DNA of 64,000 bases from Companilactobacillus farciminis KCTC 3681 = DSM 20184 (lineage in GTDB: Bacteria > Bacillota > Bacilli > Lactobacillales > Lactobacillaceae), in the NCBI RefSeq assembly GCF_002706745.1, contig NZ_CP017702.1, forward strand, positions 1,922,001 through 1,986,000, read 5' to 3'. The notes under the pieces were generated by a model. The model was given only the letters and a program-made list of their open reading frames with translations. It made no database searches and was not told where the DNA came from. Shown in pieces: positions 18,189 through 27,610 of this stretch (position 1 is the first letter of the stretch; every line of letters starts with the position of its first letter). The translations under genes were made by a program, and so were the position numbers.

Positions 18189-20825
18189 TTATTTGAGTTT
18201 TTTCTGCCATTTGTAAAGTAAGTTAATGGCTTCAATTGGGGTGATACCCATTAAATCTTGTTCAGAAATTTCTTTTACCACTTGTGATTCTTTGGTGGAT
18301 ATCTTCTTAGTAGTTGGTTTGGGTTCTGGGAAAAGCGACAATTGTTGTTCGTCGTCATCTACCGTATCAACTACTTCTGGTTGTTCTTTGACTTTTTCGA
18401 CTGGCTTTAGAGCAGCTGGTTCATGGATACTTTCCGAAGTCGTCGTATGAACGGAAGTTTCTTCCAAACTGCTCAAAATCTTGCCGGCACTGTTCAAAAC
18501 TTCTTCTGGCAATCCAGCTAATTTAGCAACGTGGATTCCGTAAGACTTATCCGCAGGTCCGGGCAAAACTTTGTGCAAGAAGACTAAATCGCCATTTTCT
18601 TCAGAAGCGTCAACGTGGACATTTTTCAAACCTGGTAATTGAGCTTCTAGTTCCGTCAATTCGTGATAGTGAGTTGAAAACATCGTCATCGCATGTACAT
18701 TTTTGTCGATGTATTCGATGATTGCTTGAGCCAGCGCCATCCCGTCATAAGTAGCCGTTCCTCGACCAATTTCATCAAAGATGATCAAACTATTCTCAGT
18801 CGCATTCTTCAAAGCATCATTAGCTTCACGCATCTCGACCATGAAAGTACTGTCACCAGAAATCAAATCATCGGCAGCACCGATTCTAGTAAAGATGTGA
18901 TCAAATATTGGCAATTTGGCACTCTCTGCGGGAACAAAACAACCGATTTGAGCCATGATAACGATCAGAGCTAGTTGACGCATGTAAGTACTTTTACCGG
19001 ACATATTGGGTCCAGTTATCAACAAAATATCAGTGTCTTTGTCAAAATTGACATCATTTGGAATGTAGCTGTTATTACTCAAGACTTTTTCCACAACTGG
19101 GTGACGTCCGTTAGTGATTTTTAGCTCGTGTTTATCCACAAATTCTGGAGCGACGTAGTGGTAATCTTCACTGACGACCGCAAAACTCTGGAGAACATCG
19201 AGTTGTGACAAAATATTAGCTAGGGCTTGAATACGTCTGATTTGGTCTTTGATTTTTTGACGAATGTGGTCAAATAAGTGATATTCCAAACCTTTTGACT
19301 TCTCTTCAGCCTCTAGGATCATGCTCTCTTTTTCTTTTAATTCTGGTGTGATGTAGCGTTCAGCATTGACCAAAGTTTGCTTTCTGGTATAGCGGTCTTC
19401 TGGGACTTTGTCGATATTAGCACGACTGACTTCGATGTAGTAACCAAAGACCTTGTTGTAGCCAATCTTCAAATTATTGATACCAGTTTCGTCTTGTTCC
19501 TTAGCCTTTAAAGTAGCGAGCCACTTCTTACCATTTTTTGAAGCGTCGAGATATTGGTCAAGTTGGTCGTTGTAACCTTCTTTGATCAAACCCCCGCCAG
19601 TAACAGAAATTGGAGCTTCTTCAACGATAGCTTGGTCGATCAAATCACGGATATCAGCCACTTCGTCGATTTTTTCCACAAAGGCTGTCAATTCGTCATC
19701 ACCGATATCTAGCAAGATAGACTTAATTTCAGGCACTTGTTGTAAAGAAGTCTTCAATTGAATCAAGTCACGGCCGTTAACAGTTCCATAAGCTACTCGT
19801 CCAGCTAAACGTTCAAGGTCATAAACCTTTGTTAAATAATCTTGGAATGATGATCTTTGGAAATAATTATCCAAGAATACTTGTACGAAATGCTGACGTT
19901 GTTTTAACTTATCGACTGAAATCAAAGGTCTGGCTAACCATTGTTTGAGAAGTCGACTTCCCATGGCAGTTTTCGTTTCGTCTAAGAGCCACAAGAGTGT
20001 TCCCGACTTCTTATTAGTCCGAATATTTTTGAACAATTCCAAATTGCTTTGAGCCGAATGGTCCATCAATAAATAAGCGGAAGTTTCATATGATTGAGCC
20101 GGCTTCAAATGGTCGAGGGAGCGCATTTGGGTTTTGATTAAATAACTGATCAATAGCTTAACAGTATCAACTTCTTGATCATTTGAAATCTGTGAAAAAT
20201 CGAAACTGTAATTGTCATCTAACTCATCTAATTTAGAAATCAAGATACCGTATTTGCGCAATTGGTCGAGGTATTTTTGTGGGAAACTACCGTAGACAAC
20301 TGTTTCTTTAGTATCGAGATTTTGCAATTCATTGGTTAAATCTAACTGATTTTTGACTGAGGTAACTTTAACTTCACCAGTGGATAAGTCAGCATAAGCT
20401 AAGCCAAAGACATCTTTGTGTGCTGTGATGGCTGTGATGTAGTTGTTTTCCTTAGCTTGGTTGGCTTTGTCCATGATAGTTCCAGGAGTAACTACTCGAG
20501 TCACGCCACGTTTGACCATTTTACCTTGGGCATCAGCGGGATTTTCTAGTTGGTCACAGACAGCAACTTTGTAACCTTTATCCACAAGGGTGTCGATATA
20601 GCCTTCAATTGCATGATGCGGCACTCCACACATGGGGATACCCTCGTCAGCTTTTTTGTTGCGGGATGTCAAAGTCAATTCGAGAATTTGTGAACCTTTG
20701 ACAGCATCGTCGTAAAACATTTCATAAAAGTCACCAACTCGATATAACAAAAAAGCATCTGGGTATTGTTTCTTATACTCCAGATATTGCTCCATCATTG
20801 GTGTTTCTTTAGTTTTTTGAGGCAT
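18189..20825 (-). CDS. mutS: DNA mismatch repair protein MutS
   Basis: An 878-aa MutS. The N-terminal mismatch-recognition domain has the FYEMFYDDA Phe-x-Glu motif near residue 32; the ATPase has Walker [16 protein letters not shown] near 605, [12 protein letters not shown] near 683 and STHYHEL near 718. The C-terminal segment is acidic and low in complexity (about 790-840) before a final helix. It recognises mismatches and recruits MutL, encoded next. Confidence 0.98.
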   Translation of the reverse strand: MPQKTKETPMMEQYLEYKKQYPDAFLLYRVGDFYEMFYDDAVKGSQILELTLTSRNKKADEGIPMCGVPHHAIEGYIDTLVDKGYKVAVCDQLENPADAQGKMVKRGVTRVVTPGTIMDKANQAKENNYITAITAHKDVFGLAYADLSTGEVKVTSVKNQLDLTNELQNLDTKETVVYGSFPQKYLDQLRKYGILISKLDELDDNYSFDFSQISNDQEVDTVKLLISYLIKTQMRSLDHLKPAQSYETSAYLLMDHSAQSNLELFKNIRTNKKSGTLLWLLDETKTAMGSRLLKQWLARPLISVDKLKQRQHFVQVFLDNYFQRSSFQDYLTKVYDLERLAGRVAYGTVNGRDLIQLKTSLQQVPEIKSILLDIGDDELTAFVEKIDEVADIRDLIDQAIVEEAPISVTGGGLIKEGYNDQLDQYLDASKNGKKWLATLKAKEQDETGINNLKIGYNKVFGYYIEVSRANIDKVPEDRYTRKQTLVNAERYITPELKEKESMILEAEEKSKGLEYHLFDHIRQKIKDQIRRIQALANILSQLDVLQSFAVVSEDYHYVAPEFVDKHELKITNGRHPVVEKVLSNNSYIPNDVNFDKDTDILLITGPNMSGKSTYMRQLALIVIMAQIGCFVPAESAKLPIFDHIFTRIGAADDLISGDSTFMVEMREANDALKNATENSLIIFDEIGRGTATYDGMALAQAIIEYIDKNVHAMTMFSTHYHELTELEAQLPGLKNVHVDASEENGDLVFLHKVLPGPADKSYGIHVAKLAGLPEEVLNSAGKILSSLEETSVHTTTSESIHEPAALKPVEKVKEQPEVVDTVDDDEQQLSLFPEPKPTTKKISTKESQVVKEISEQDLMGITPIEAINLLYKWQKKLK

Positions 20826-20837
20826 GAATTCCCTCCA

Positions 20838-21641
20838 TTAATTCAAAAAAGTTTGATTATTTGGTGTAATTACATAATTTTTGATACTACGTGCATTGTT
20901 TGTTTTGTCATTTATTTCAACAACACAGAAATTAATTTGCATGCGACCATCTTCATCAACATCGAAGCGATTAGGTCTTTGCGTTAAGAAGTTATTGATG
21001 ATTGGTTCTTTTTTGTCACCTAAGATACCGTCGTATGAACCGGTCATCCCGACATCAGTCAAGAGTGCCGTTTGCTTGTTGATAACTTGTGCATCATTAG
21101 TTTGAACGTGAGTGTGAGTTCCGACAACTGCTGAAACACGACCAACCATGTAATTGGCAAAAGCAATCTTTTCACTAGTTGTTTCAGCGTGGAAGTCAAC
21201 AAATTTGATAGCATCATCGTCCAAAGTCTTCAACAAATCATCGGCGGCTAAAAACGGATTATCGAGCGCACGCATCATCGCTGTTCCCATCATGTTGATG
21301 ACGTAGACTTTTTTAGAATTGACGTTGATTTCGATAAAGCCACGACCAGGAACATTTTTACCAGGGAAATTGTATGGACGTAAAATATTTTTCTTAGGAT
21401 CATCGATGAAGTCTAAGATTTCACGTTTATCCCAAGTATGATTTCCTCCCGTGACCACATCAGCTCCAGCACGAGTGATCTTTTGATAGTCAGGTTCTTT
21501 GGTTCCCTTACCACCAGCAGCATTTTCACCGTTTACGATGGTTAGTTGTGGCTTAACCTTCTTTTTGATTTCAGGTAGATACGTTTCAATTGCCTTAATG
21601 CCGACAGAACCTACGACATCTCCTACGAAGAGTATTTTCAT
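20838..21641 (-). CDS. ymdB: YmdB family calcineurin-like metallophosphoesterase
   Basis: A 267-aa metallophosphoesterase: FVGDVVGSVG (first metal ligand), NGENAAGGKG, GGNHTWDKREI and the C-terminal VGTHTHVQTND all match the YmdB/TIGR00282 family. Bacillus YmdB hydrolyses cyclic nucleotides in vitro and affects biofilm and motility regulation. It stands at the head of the ymdB-mutS-mutL-ruvAB unit. In related genomes rny lies directly upstream; here the accessory restriction region occupies that side. Confidence 0.94.
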   Translation of the reverse strand: MKILFVGDVVGSVGIKAIETYLPEIKKKVKPQLTIVNGENAAGGKGTKEPDYQKITRAGADVVTGGNHTWDKREILDFIDDPKKNILRPYNFPGKNVPGRGFIEINVNSKKVYVINMMGTAMMRALDNPFLAADDLLKTLDDDAIKFVDFHAETTSEKIAFANYMVGRVSAVVGTHTHVQTNDAQVINKQTALLTDVGMTGSYDGILGDKKEPIINNFLTQRPNRFDVDEDGRMQINFCVVEINDKTNNARSIKNYVITPNNQTFLN

Positions 21642-21689
21642 ATTATTTTATCCCCAATCTTTACCTATGATATTGTATCAATTTTAGTG

Positions 21690-21720
21690 AAAATAAAAAA
21701 GACCAAGCGAACACTTGGTC
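21690..21720 (-). terminator. Orphan minus-strand terminator upstream of ymdB
   Basis: Perfect GACCAAG/CTTGGTC stem followed on the minus strand by TTTTTTATTTT. No minus-strand gene precedes it closely; the next gene to the right is on the plus strand. It looks like the terminator of a former upstream gene. Confidence 0.7.
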
Positions 21721-21816
21721 GTATATTTTAACACTAAAAAACTTGCTTTTAAAACCAGTAAGAAATTTTATTTTTTGCTATACTGGCGGTGCAAATACAA
21801 TGAAAAGGAGTTCTAC

Positions 21817-22386
21817 ATGAAAAAATACCACGCTTTGAGTTTATTTTCTGTTCTTTTTCTTTTAGTACCTTGCACTACTTTGATCGACGTATCAGCAAAA
21901 ACTACCACTTATAATTATTTTCCAACTGACAACGGACCAATCGATACTAGTTATTCGGGGATTGTCACTACTATTGGCAATAAACCATTTTTAACATTGT
22001 ATACCTTCAATAACAATCAATTCAGCTTGATTCGTAATCGTGCCGTGGCACCTAAGACAGCTTGGTTTTATGATCAGACTGTTTCAAGAAATGGTGAAAT
22101 CTATTATCGGATTGCGACTAATGAATGGATTCGATTTGATGAGTTGGAAGGTTTCAGTGGTCATCACAATCGAAAACACTTTGAGAAAAAGACCATTACG
22201 ATTCGAATTGGTCCGGTCTTGCCTGCCCCTGTTTTTGATGGGAAATTAAACGATACTGGGAAGACTTTGGCTGTTGGTAGTGAGTGGATTGCCTTTGAGA
22301 AGCCTGCTTATTTGGGGGATAATGCTTATTATCAGATTGGGAAAGATGAGTTTGTTGCTGGAGAGAGAGTTATTAATTTGCATTGA
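21817..22386 (+). CDS. Exported SLAP-domain-like surface protein
   Basis: 189 aa from the ATG at 21817, which follows AAAGGAG. The N-terminus is a signal peptide (MKKYHALSLFSVLFLLVP, cleavage probably near VSA-KTT at residue 26). Two repeats resembling the lactobacillar SLAP/S-layer attachment unit follow: NRAVAPKTAWFYDQ to NEWIRFDEL (about residues 68-105) and GKTLAVGSEWIAFEK to KDEFVAGERV (about 148-186). Such domains bind cell-wall polymers non-covalently. No catalytic domain is visible. It faces away from ymdB and has its own terminator; the assignment rests on repeat pattern and signal peptide. Confidence 0.75.
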   Translation: MKKYHALSLFSVLFLLVPCTTLIDVSAKTTTYNYFPTDNGPIDTSYSGIVTTIGNKPFLTLYTFNNNQFSLIRNRAVAPKTAWFYDQTVSRNGEIYYRIATNEWIRFDELEGFSGHHNRKHFEKKTITIRIGPVLPAPVFDGKLNDTGKTLAVGSEWIAFEKPAYLGDNAYYQIGKDEFVAGERVINLH

Positions 22387-22404
22387 TGGTTTTATTTTGA
22401 ATTT

Positions 22405-22437
22405 TAAGGCTGAGTTTTGATGCTCGGTCTTTTTTAT
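22405..22437 (+). terminator. Terminator of the SLAP-like gene
   Basis: Stem AAGGCTGAG/CTCGGTCTT (with G-U pairs) followed by a T-rich run TCTTTTTTATTTT, about 20 bases after the stop at 22386. The following ~200 bp to 22640 are about 80% A+T with no gene visible. Confidence 0.7.
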
Positions 22438-22642
22438 TTTGGAGACTTTTTTTACTTTTCTCCTTTTGATTCCTTGGAGTATTAAGTAAATCTAAAGTTA
22501 TTGTTATTTAACCGAATTATTACTCACCCAATAATGATCAAAAATAAGTTTTACTATTTTAACAATAATTATATTTGTTATTATTAAAGATTTTTGTCTA
22601 ATAAAAATAATCAAAATAATCAAATTTAATTTCTACTTTTTT

Positions 22643-23791
22643 ACTAAAACTTGGGAACTTCGTAAGCTAAATGATGTAGTATCTGTAACAATGGGACAAT
22701 CACCAAAATCTTCAAATTATACAAACAATCCCAAAGATTATATTTTAGTTCAAGGAAATACTGATATTGTGGACGGTTGGGTAAAACCAAGAATATGGAC
22801 AAAACAAATAACTAAATCTGCCAAAAAGGGAAGTACGCTTTTGAGTGTACGAGCTCCTGTGGGTGATGTTAGTAGTACAAACTATGACATTGTCATAGGT
22901 AGAGGTATTGCTGCATTAAGTGAGAACTCATTTATTTTTCAATTATTGAAAAAAATAAAATCGAGTGGTTATTGGAATAAGCTTACTACCGGATCTACAT
23001 TTGAATCAATTAATTCAGATGATATTAAAAATTTGAACTTTTATATTCCATTTAATATCGCCGAACAAAAAAAAGTATCAGACTTACTATCTTTGATTGA
23101 TAACTCGGTTGCTCTACAACAACGTCAATTAGACTCCTACAACAAGCTTAAAAAAGGATTATTACAAAAATTATTCCCGAAAGATGGGGAAAGAGTACCC
23201 GAAGTTAGATTTGCTGATTTTCATGAAGACTGGGAACAGCGAAAACTAAAAGATTTAGCCAATGTTATTGGAGGCGGAACTCCATCTACAAAAATAGGTG
23301 AGTATTGGAATGGAGATATAGATTGGTATTCTCCTGTTGAAATAGGTAAAAGTATTTTTGTAAATCATAGTCAAAAAAGAATAACCAAACTTGGACTTAA
23401 TAAAAGTTCAGCAAAAATATTACCAATTAATACTTTACTATTCACATCTCGGGCGGGTATTGGAAATACTGCAATATTAAAAAAAGAAGGAACAACTAAT
23501 CAAGGTTTTCAATCAATAGTACCCATTAAAGATAAACTGGATATATATTATTTATATTCAAATTCTGATAAATTGAAAAGATATGGAGAAAGAGTTGGTG
23601 GAGGTTCAACCTTTACAGAAGTATCAGGCAAACAAATGAAGGAAATGCCGATTACAATACCTACCATACATGAACAAAAGAATATTGGTCATATATTTCA
23701 ATTGTTAGATTTTCAAATACTATTACAAGAAAATAATTTAAAAAAATTAAAGCAGTTAAAAAAGTTTCTACTACAAAAATTATTTATTTAA
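22643..23791 (+). pseudogene. hsdS: Silent, 5'-truncated type I restriction specificity gene (hsdS')
   Basis: The frame encodes two target-recognition domains separated by the conserved QQRQLDSYNKLKKGLLQKLF helix (about 23115-23180) and ends in LKQLKKFLLQKLFI, matching the active hsdS. The reading frame extends upstream of the first ATG (22691) as FTKTWELRKLNDVV, equivalent to the DDWEQRKL start of a recognition domain, but the first ~15-20 residues and any ribosome-binding site are missing. It is thus a donor cassette rather than an expressed gene. It points toward the active hsdS (opposite strand) with a recombinase between them, the layout of an invertible specificity locus. Confidence 0.85.
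23114..23169 (+). repeat. 56-bp inverted repeat, left arm (inside hsdS')
   Basis: Begins CTACAACAACGTCAATTAGA and ends GGATTATTACAAAA. It is the exact reverse complement of 25481-25536 in the active hsdS and encodes the central conserved helix. Recombination between the arms would exchange the 3' halves (second recognition domain) of the two hsdS copies. Confidence 0.93.
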
Positions 23792-23880
23792 CAAAATCGA
23801 ATGCTAGAATTTTCAACTTCTGGATAATAAATACTGGTATCTAAATTTAATACCACATAAATTATTCGGAGGTTTTTTCT

Positions 23881-24807
23881 ATGCCCAGAACTAAATCATC
23901 ACAGTTATTTTATAAGTATTATGAAGAATGGATTGAATTGTACAAAGTTAACGCTATTAGATCAGTCACTTTGGACAAATATTATATGAGCCTAAAATGG
24001 ATTACTAAGTTGGCTCCGGAATTAAAGTTAAATGATTTGAATCGAAGAACTTATCAGAAATTGATTAATGATTATGCTTTGGAACATGAGAAACAAACTA
24101 CTCAAGATTTTCATCATCAAGTAAAAAGTGCCATTATGGATGCTGTAGATGAAGGATTGATCAAACAAAATCCTACTCGAAAAATCATTATTAAAGGAAA
24201 AAAGCCAAGCAAAAAGAAACCTAAGTTTTTAAATCAATATGAGTTGCAACAATTAATCAGACAACTTGATCTAGGAACAGAATTAAATTGGGATTGGTAC
24301 ATTTTACTGGTAGCTAAAACTGGATTGAGATTTGCGGAAGCTTTGGCAATTACTCCAAATGATTTTGACTTTGCTAAGCAATTATTGAATGTCAGTAAAA
24401 CTTGGAATTACCGAGCAACGAAAGGTAACTTTCAACCTACTAAAAACTTCTCATCAATCAGAAAAGTCCAACTTGATTGGCAGATTGCTATGCAGTTTTC
24501 TCAGATGGTAAAAAACTTACCTGAAAATGAACCGATTTTTGTTAAGCAGCGTGTTTTTAATTCGACCGTAAATAATCGTCTAACTGTTTTATGCAAACGT
24601 GCTGAAGTTCCCATCATCACTGTCCATGGGCTTAGACATACTCATGCATCGATTCTCTTATTTGCTGGGGTTTCGATTGCCAGTGTTGCAAGAAGATTGG
24701 GACATTCTAATATGACCACCACTCAAGAAACTTATCTTCATATTATTCAGGAATTAGAAACGCAAGATGGCGAAAAAATAATGCGACAAATGGCTCAACT
24801 AATGTAA
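23881..24807 (+). CDS. Tyrosine recombinase (DNA invertase of the hsdS locus)
   Basis: A 308-aa phage-integrase-fold protein with an N-terminal SAM-like core-binding domain (about 1-100) and a catalytic domain carrying R150 (TGLRFAEAL), H249 and R252 (VHGLRHTHAS), H275 (RRLGHSN) and the nucleophile Y285 (ETYLHI). GGAGG precedes the ATG. It sits between two convergent hsdS copies, so its substrate is most likely the hsdS inverted repeats. Such recombinases (PsrA/CreX-like) shuffle type I specificity genes in streptococci and lactobacilli; substrate choice here is inferred from position. Confidence 0.93.
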   Translation: MPRTKSSQLFYKYYEEWIELYKVNAIRSVTLDKYYMSLKWITKLAPELKLNDLNRRTYQKLINDYALEHEKQTTQDFHHQVKSAIMDAVDEGLIKQNPTRKIIIKGKKPSKKKPKFLNQYELQQLIRQLDLGTELNWDWYILLVAKTGLRFAEALAITPNDFDFAKQLLNVSKTWNYRATKGNFQPTKNFSSIRKVQLDWQIAMQFSQMVKNLPENEPIFVKQRVFNSTVNNRLTVLCKRAEVPIITVHGLRHTHASILLFAGVSIASVARRLGHSNMTTTQETYLHIIQELETQDGEKIMRQMAQLM

Positions 24808-24851
24808 AAAGACAAACATGACAATATTTAAATTGTTGTGTTTGTCTTTTT
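24806..24851. terminator. Bidirectional terminator between recombinase and hsdS
   Basis: A long stem AAAAAGACAAACA/TGTTTGTCTTTTT between two convergent genes, with A- and T-runs on either side to serve both strands. Confidence 0.85.
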
Positions 24852-24858
24852 GTTATTA

Positions 24859-26007
24859 TTAGATGAATAGCTTTTGCAGTAGATATTTTTTTAGAGATTT
24901 TAATTCATTTAATTGCTTGTGTTGTTGGGCAATAAGCTTATCTACATGCCGTAAAATATTTTCAATTTTTTTCTGTTCGGTGATGGTTGCAATGAACAAA
25001 CTTTGATTTTTAATAATATCAGAATTTAAATTAATTTGGCTACCAGGTTGACCGTACTTTTTCCATTCATTTTGATAATAAGTCAACCATTGAAACATAT
25101 ACTCAATTTCAAATTTTGGATTTAAAAATATTAAAAACCCATCATGTACCCCTGTGGGAATGTAATTTATTACAGGTTTCCCTACTGATGCTGCAATACT
25201 TAAAAGCAGATGGGGAGTATTAACTATTCTGGTTTTACTTTGACCTGCTTCGGACAATCTTTGGGTAAGATGTGTTATTCTTCCATTTTGAGAGGTAACA
25301 TCAGAAATTCTTAACCATCCAATATTTGATTTATCATTAAACCACTTTTTACTTTTTATTGGTCTGGGAGAAGCTCCACGAACTATTTGCGCCATCATTC
25401 CTAACTTATGCTGTTCCCAATCTCCAGTGAAATTAGTAAATCTTACTTTAGGTACCTTTTCCCCATCTTTAGGGAATAGCTTTTGTAATAATCCTTTTTT
25501 AAGCTTGTTGTAGGAGTCTAATTGACGTTGTTGTAGGAGAACCGCTTCTGTAATGTTTTTTAATAAAATTCCAAGTTTCTTTTGTTCTAATTGAACAGGG
25601 TAAAATTGTATTACTTTTTCTATAGTCTTCTTAGATAAACTTGGTACCCCAGATGCTTCATTCAATTTTTTCCAATTGAATTTTTGAACAATTGCATATA
25701 AGAATAATATTTCAAAATTAGGCTTAGGGGTCATATAAAATAATGTATCAACTGTCCAAAAAGGGGCCTTCAAATATTGTGGTTTATCTATCGTACCTTT
25801 TCTTCCAAGACCAATGCCATCTACTTTGGATAGGTCTTCATCGACTGAAAGCATATAACCGCCAGTGCCGTATACGGGAATATTTCCTTTATTTAAATGT
25901 TTGTAATCTTTTCCAGAGTGTATGATTAGAGTGTTCTGAAATGAATGCTGTTCCCAATCGTCAGAAAACCCTTTAAATCGAACCTCAGGCACCATTTTCT
26001 TATCCAT
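24859..26007 (-). CDS. hsdS: Type I restriction-modification specificity subunit HsdS (active copy)
   Basis: A 382-aa specificity subunit: first recognition domain about residues 8-155, conserved central helix LLQQRQLDSYNKLKKGLLQK about 154-174, second domain from FTNFTGDWEQHKL about 190-345, and a C-terminal helix LKSLKKYLLQKLF. It determines the bipartite DNA target of the HsdM/HsdR complex. It overlaps hsdM by 8 bp and is expressed with it. The central helix is encoded in the right arm of the inverted repeat, so the second recognition domain is switchable. Confidence 0.95.
   Translation of the reverse strand: MDKKMVPEVRFKGFSDDWEQHSFQNTLIIHSGKDYKHLNKGNIPVYGTGGYMLSVDEDLSKVDGIGLGRKGTIDKPQYLKAPFWTVDTLFYMTPKPNFEILFLYAIVQKFNWKKLNEASGVPSLSKKTIEKVIQFYPVQLEQKKLGILLKNITEAVLLQQRQLDSYNKLKKGLLQKLFPKDGEKVPKVRFTNFTGDWEQHKLGMMAQIVRGASPRPIKSKKWFNDKSNIGWLRISDVTSQNGRITHLTQRLSEAGQSKTRIVNTPHLLLSIAASVGKPVINYIPTGVHDGFLIFLNPKFEIEYMFQWLTYYQNEWKKYGQPGSQINLNSDIIKNQSLFIATITEQKKIENILRHVDKLIAQQHKQLNELKSLKKYLLQKLFI
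25481..25536 (-). repeat. 56-bp inverted repeat, right arm (inside hsdS)
   Basis: Perfect inverted copy of 23114-23169, about 2.3 kb apart. Similarity continues with a few mismatches for about 40 bp further toward the second recognition domain (GATGGGGAAA shared). Confidence 0.93.
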
Positions 26008-27607
26008 GATTATTCACCTCATCATTCAACATAGAGATAAAATCATTAAGATCATTCTGAGTCTTTTCATCCGAAGAAGTGAGTTCTTTCATCATTGAAA
26101 GCAACTCATTTTTATTTTCCATAATTTTTTTGTTATTTTCTCGAATTTCTTTAGTAACTTCACCTAAGTCAATTTCTGGTTCAGGTTCAAAAGTATCAAC
26201 ATATCGAGGAATATTTAAATTGTATTCATTCTCTTTAATCTCATCGATTGTCGCTACATGAGCGTACTTATCAACGTTCTTACGGTCTGCATAAGTTTGA
26301 ACAATTTTATCGATATTTTCTTCAGTTAATTTATTCTGATTTTTACCTTTTTCAAATTCATTACTTGCATCAATGAATAAGATATCATCATTAGTTTTGT
26401 TCTTTTTGAGAATCATAATTAAGGTTGGAATACTTGTTGAATAAAAGATGTTAGCTGGAAGCCCGATAACAGCGTCAATTTGGTTCTTATTAATCAACTC
26501 TTTACGAATCGTTCCTTCAGCTGCACCACGGAATAAGACACCATGTGGTAAGACAATTCCCATCGTACCAGTCGGTTTCAAATGATATAAACCATGCAAT
26601 AGAAAGGCATAGTCGGCTTTAGTTTTAGGTGCTAATTTTCCATAATCACGAAAACGTGGGTCACTCAAACGACCAGCGTTATTATCCCAATGGGCTGAAT
26701 AAGGAGGATTCATCGCTACAGCATCGAATTGATAAGGTTCATCTGATGGCCAATCAACGTCCAAAGTGTCACCATTACGAGCATAAATATCTTCGTAACT
26801 TACACCGTGCAACATCAAATTCATACGAGCTAAGTTAAAAGTTGTATTGTTCAATTCTTGTCCATGATAACTAATTGGTTGATCTCCAGTTACTTGATCA
26901 GCAATCGTTAATAGCAAAGAACCTGAACCCATAGCTGGATCATAGACACTACGAATTTGAGTATCTCCTTCTTTGTGACCAATAGAAACAATCCGAGCAA
27001 TAATTTCACTAACTGATCTTGGTGTGTAGAATTCTCCAGCCTTTTTACCAGCACTCAAAGCGAACTCACTAATTAAATATTCATAGGCATCCCCTAAAAC
27101 ATCGCGACCATTATCAAAATTAATATCTTTTAAAGAAGTAATAACGTCGTTCATAGTTTGACTGGGATTTTTGCCTAATTTATTTGAATCTAAATCAATA
27201 TCAGAAAATAATCCTTCGAAATCTTCTTCCGAACTGTGCCCTTTTACTGATTGTTCAACATTGAATAATGCTTGTTTCAAATCACTAATTTGGAATTGAT
27301 GATGTTGAATTCTAACGACCATCGAGTCAAATAAATCATTAGGTTCAATGATATATCCGTTAGCTCCATATAATTCACTCTTAATATCTTCTTGTTGCTC
27401 ATCCCAATATTTCTTATAGACTTCGATTGGATCACCATCTTCACCAGTAGCTTCCATAACTGTTTTCAAAGTCATATCACTTAGGAATCGATAAAAAATC
27501 AAACCTAACAAATAGTTTTTATATTCACTAGCATCCATCGTTCCTCTCAAGGCGTTGGCGGAATTCCACAATGCTTGCTCTAATGTTTTTGATGTATCTT
27601 CACTCAT
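26000..27607 (-). CDS. hsdM: Type I restriction-modification DNA methyltransferase HsdM
   Basis: A 535-aa N6-adenine methyltransferase. N-terminal HsdM domain about 1-150, SAM-binding motif DPAMGSGS at 223-230 and catalytic NPPY at 300-303, as in gamma-class amino-methyltransferases; YEYLISEFA precedes the core as in other HsdM proteins. It forms M2S1 with HsdS and the full complex with HsdR. It lies 3 bp after hsdR and overlaps hsdS. Confidence 0.97.
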   Translation of the reverse strand: MSEDTSKTLEQALWNSANALRGTMDASEYKNYLLGLIFYRFLSDMTLKTVMEATGEDGDPIEVYKKYWDEQQEDIKSELYGANGYIIEPNDLFDSMVVRIQHHQFQISDLKQALFNVEQSVKGHSSEEDFEGLFSDIDLDSNKLGKNPSQTMNDVITSLKDINFDNGRDVLGDAYEYLISEFALSAGKKAGEFYTPRSVSEIIARIVSIGHKEGDTQIRSVYDPAMGSGSLLLTIADQVTGDQPISYHGQELNNTTFNLARMNLMLHGVSYEDIYARNGDTLDVDWPSDEPYQFDAVAMNPPYSAHWDNNAGRLSDPRFRDYGKLAPKTKADYAFLLHGLYHLKPTGTMGIVLPHGVLFRGAAEGTIRKELINKNQIDAVIGLPANIFYSTSIPTLIMILKKNKTNDDILFIDASNEFEKGKNQNKLTEENIDKIVQTYADRKNVDKYAHVATIDEIKENEYNLNIPRYVDTFEPEPEIDLGEVTKEIRENNKKIMENKNELLSMMKELTSSDEKTQNDLNDFISMLNDEVNNHG

Positions 27608-27610
27608 TTT

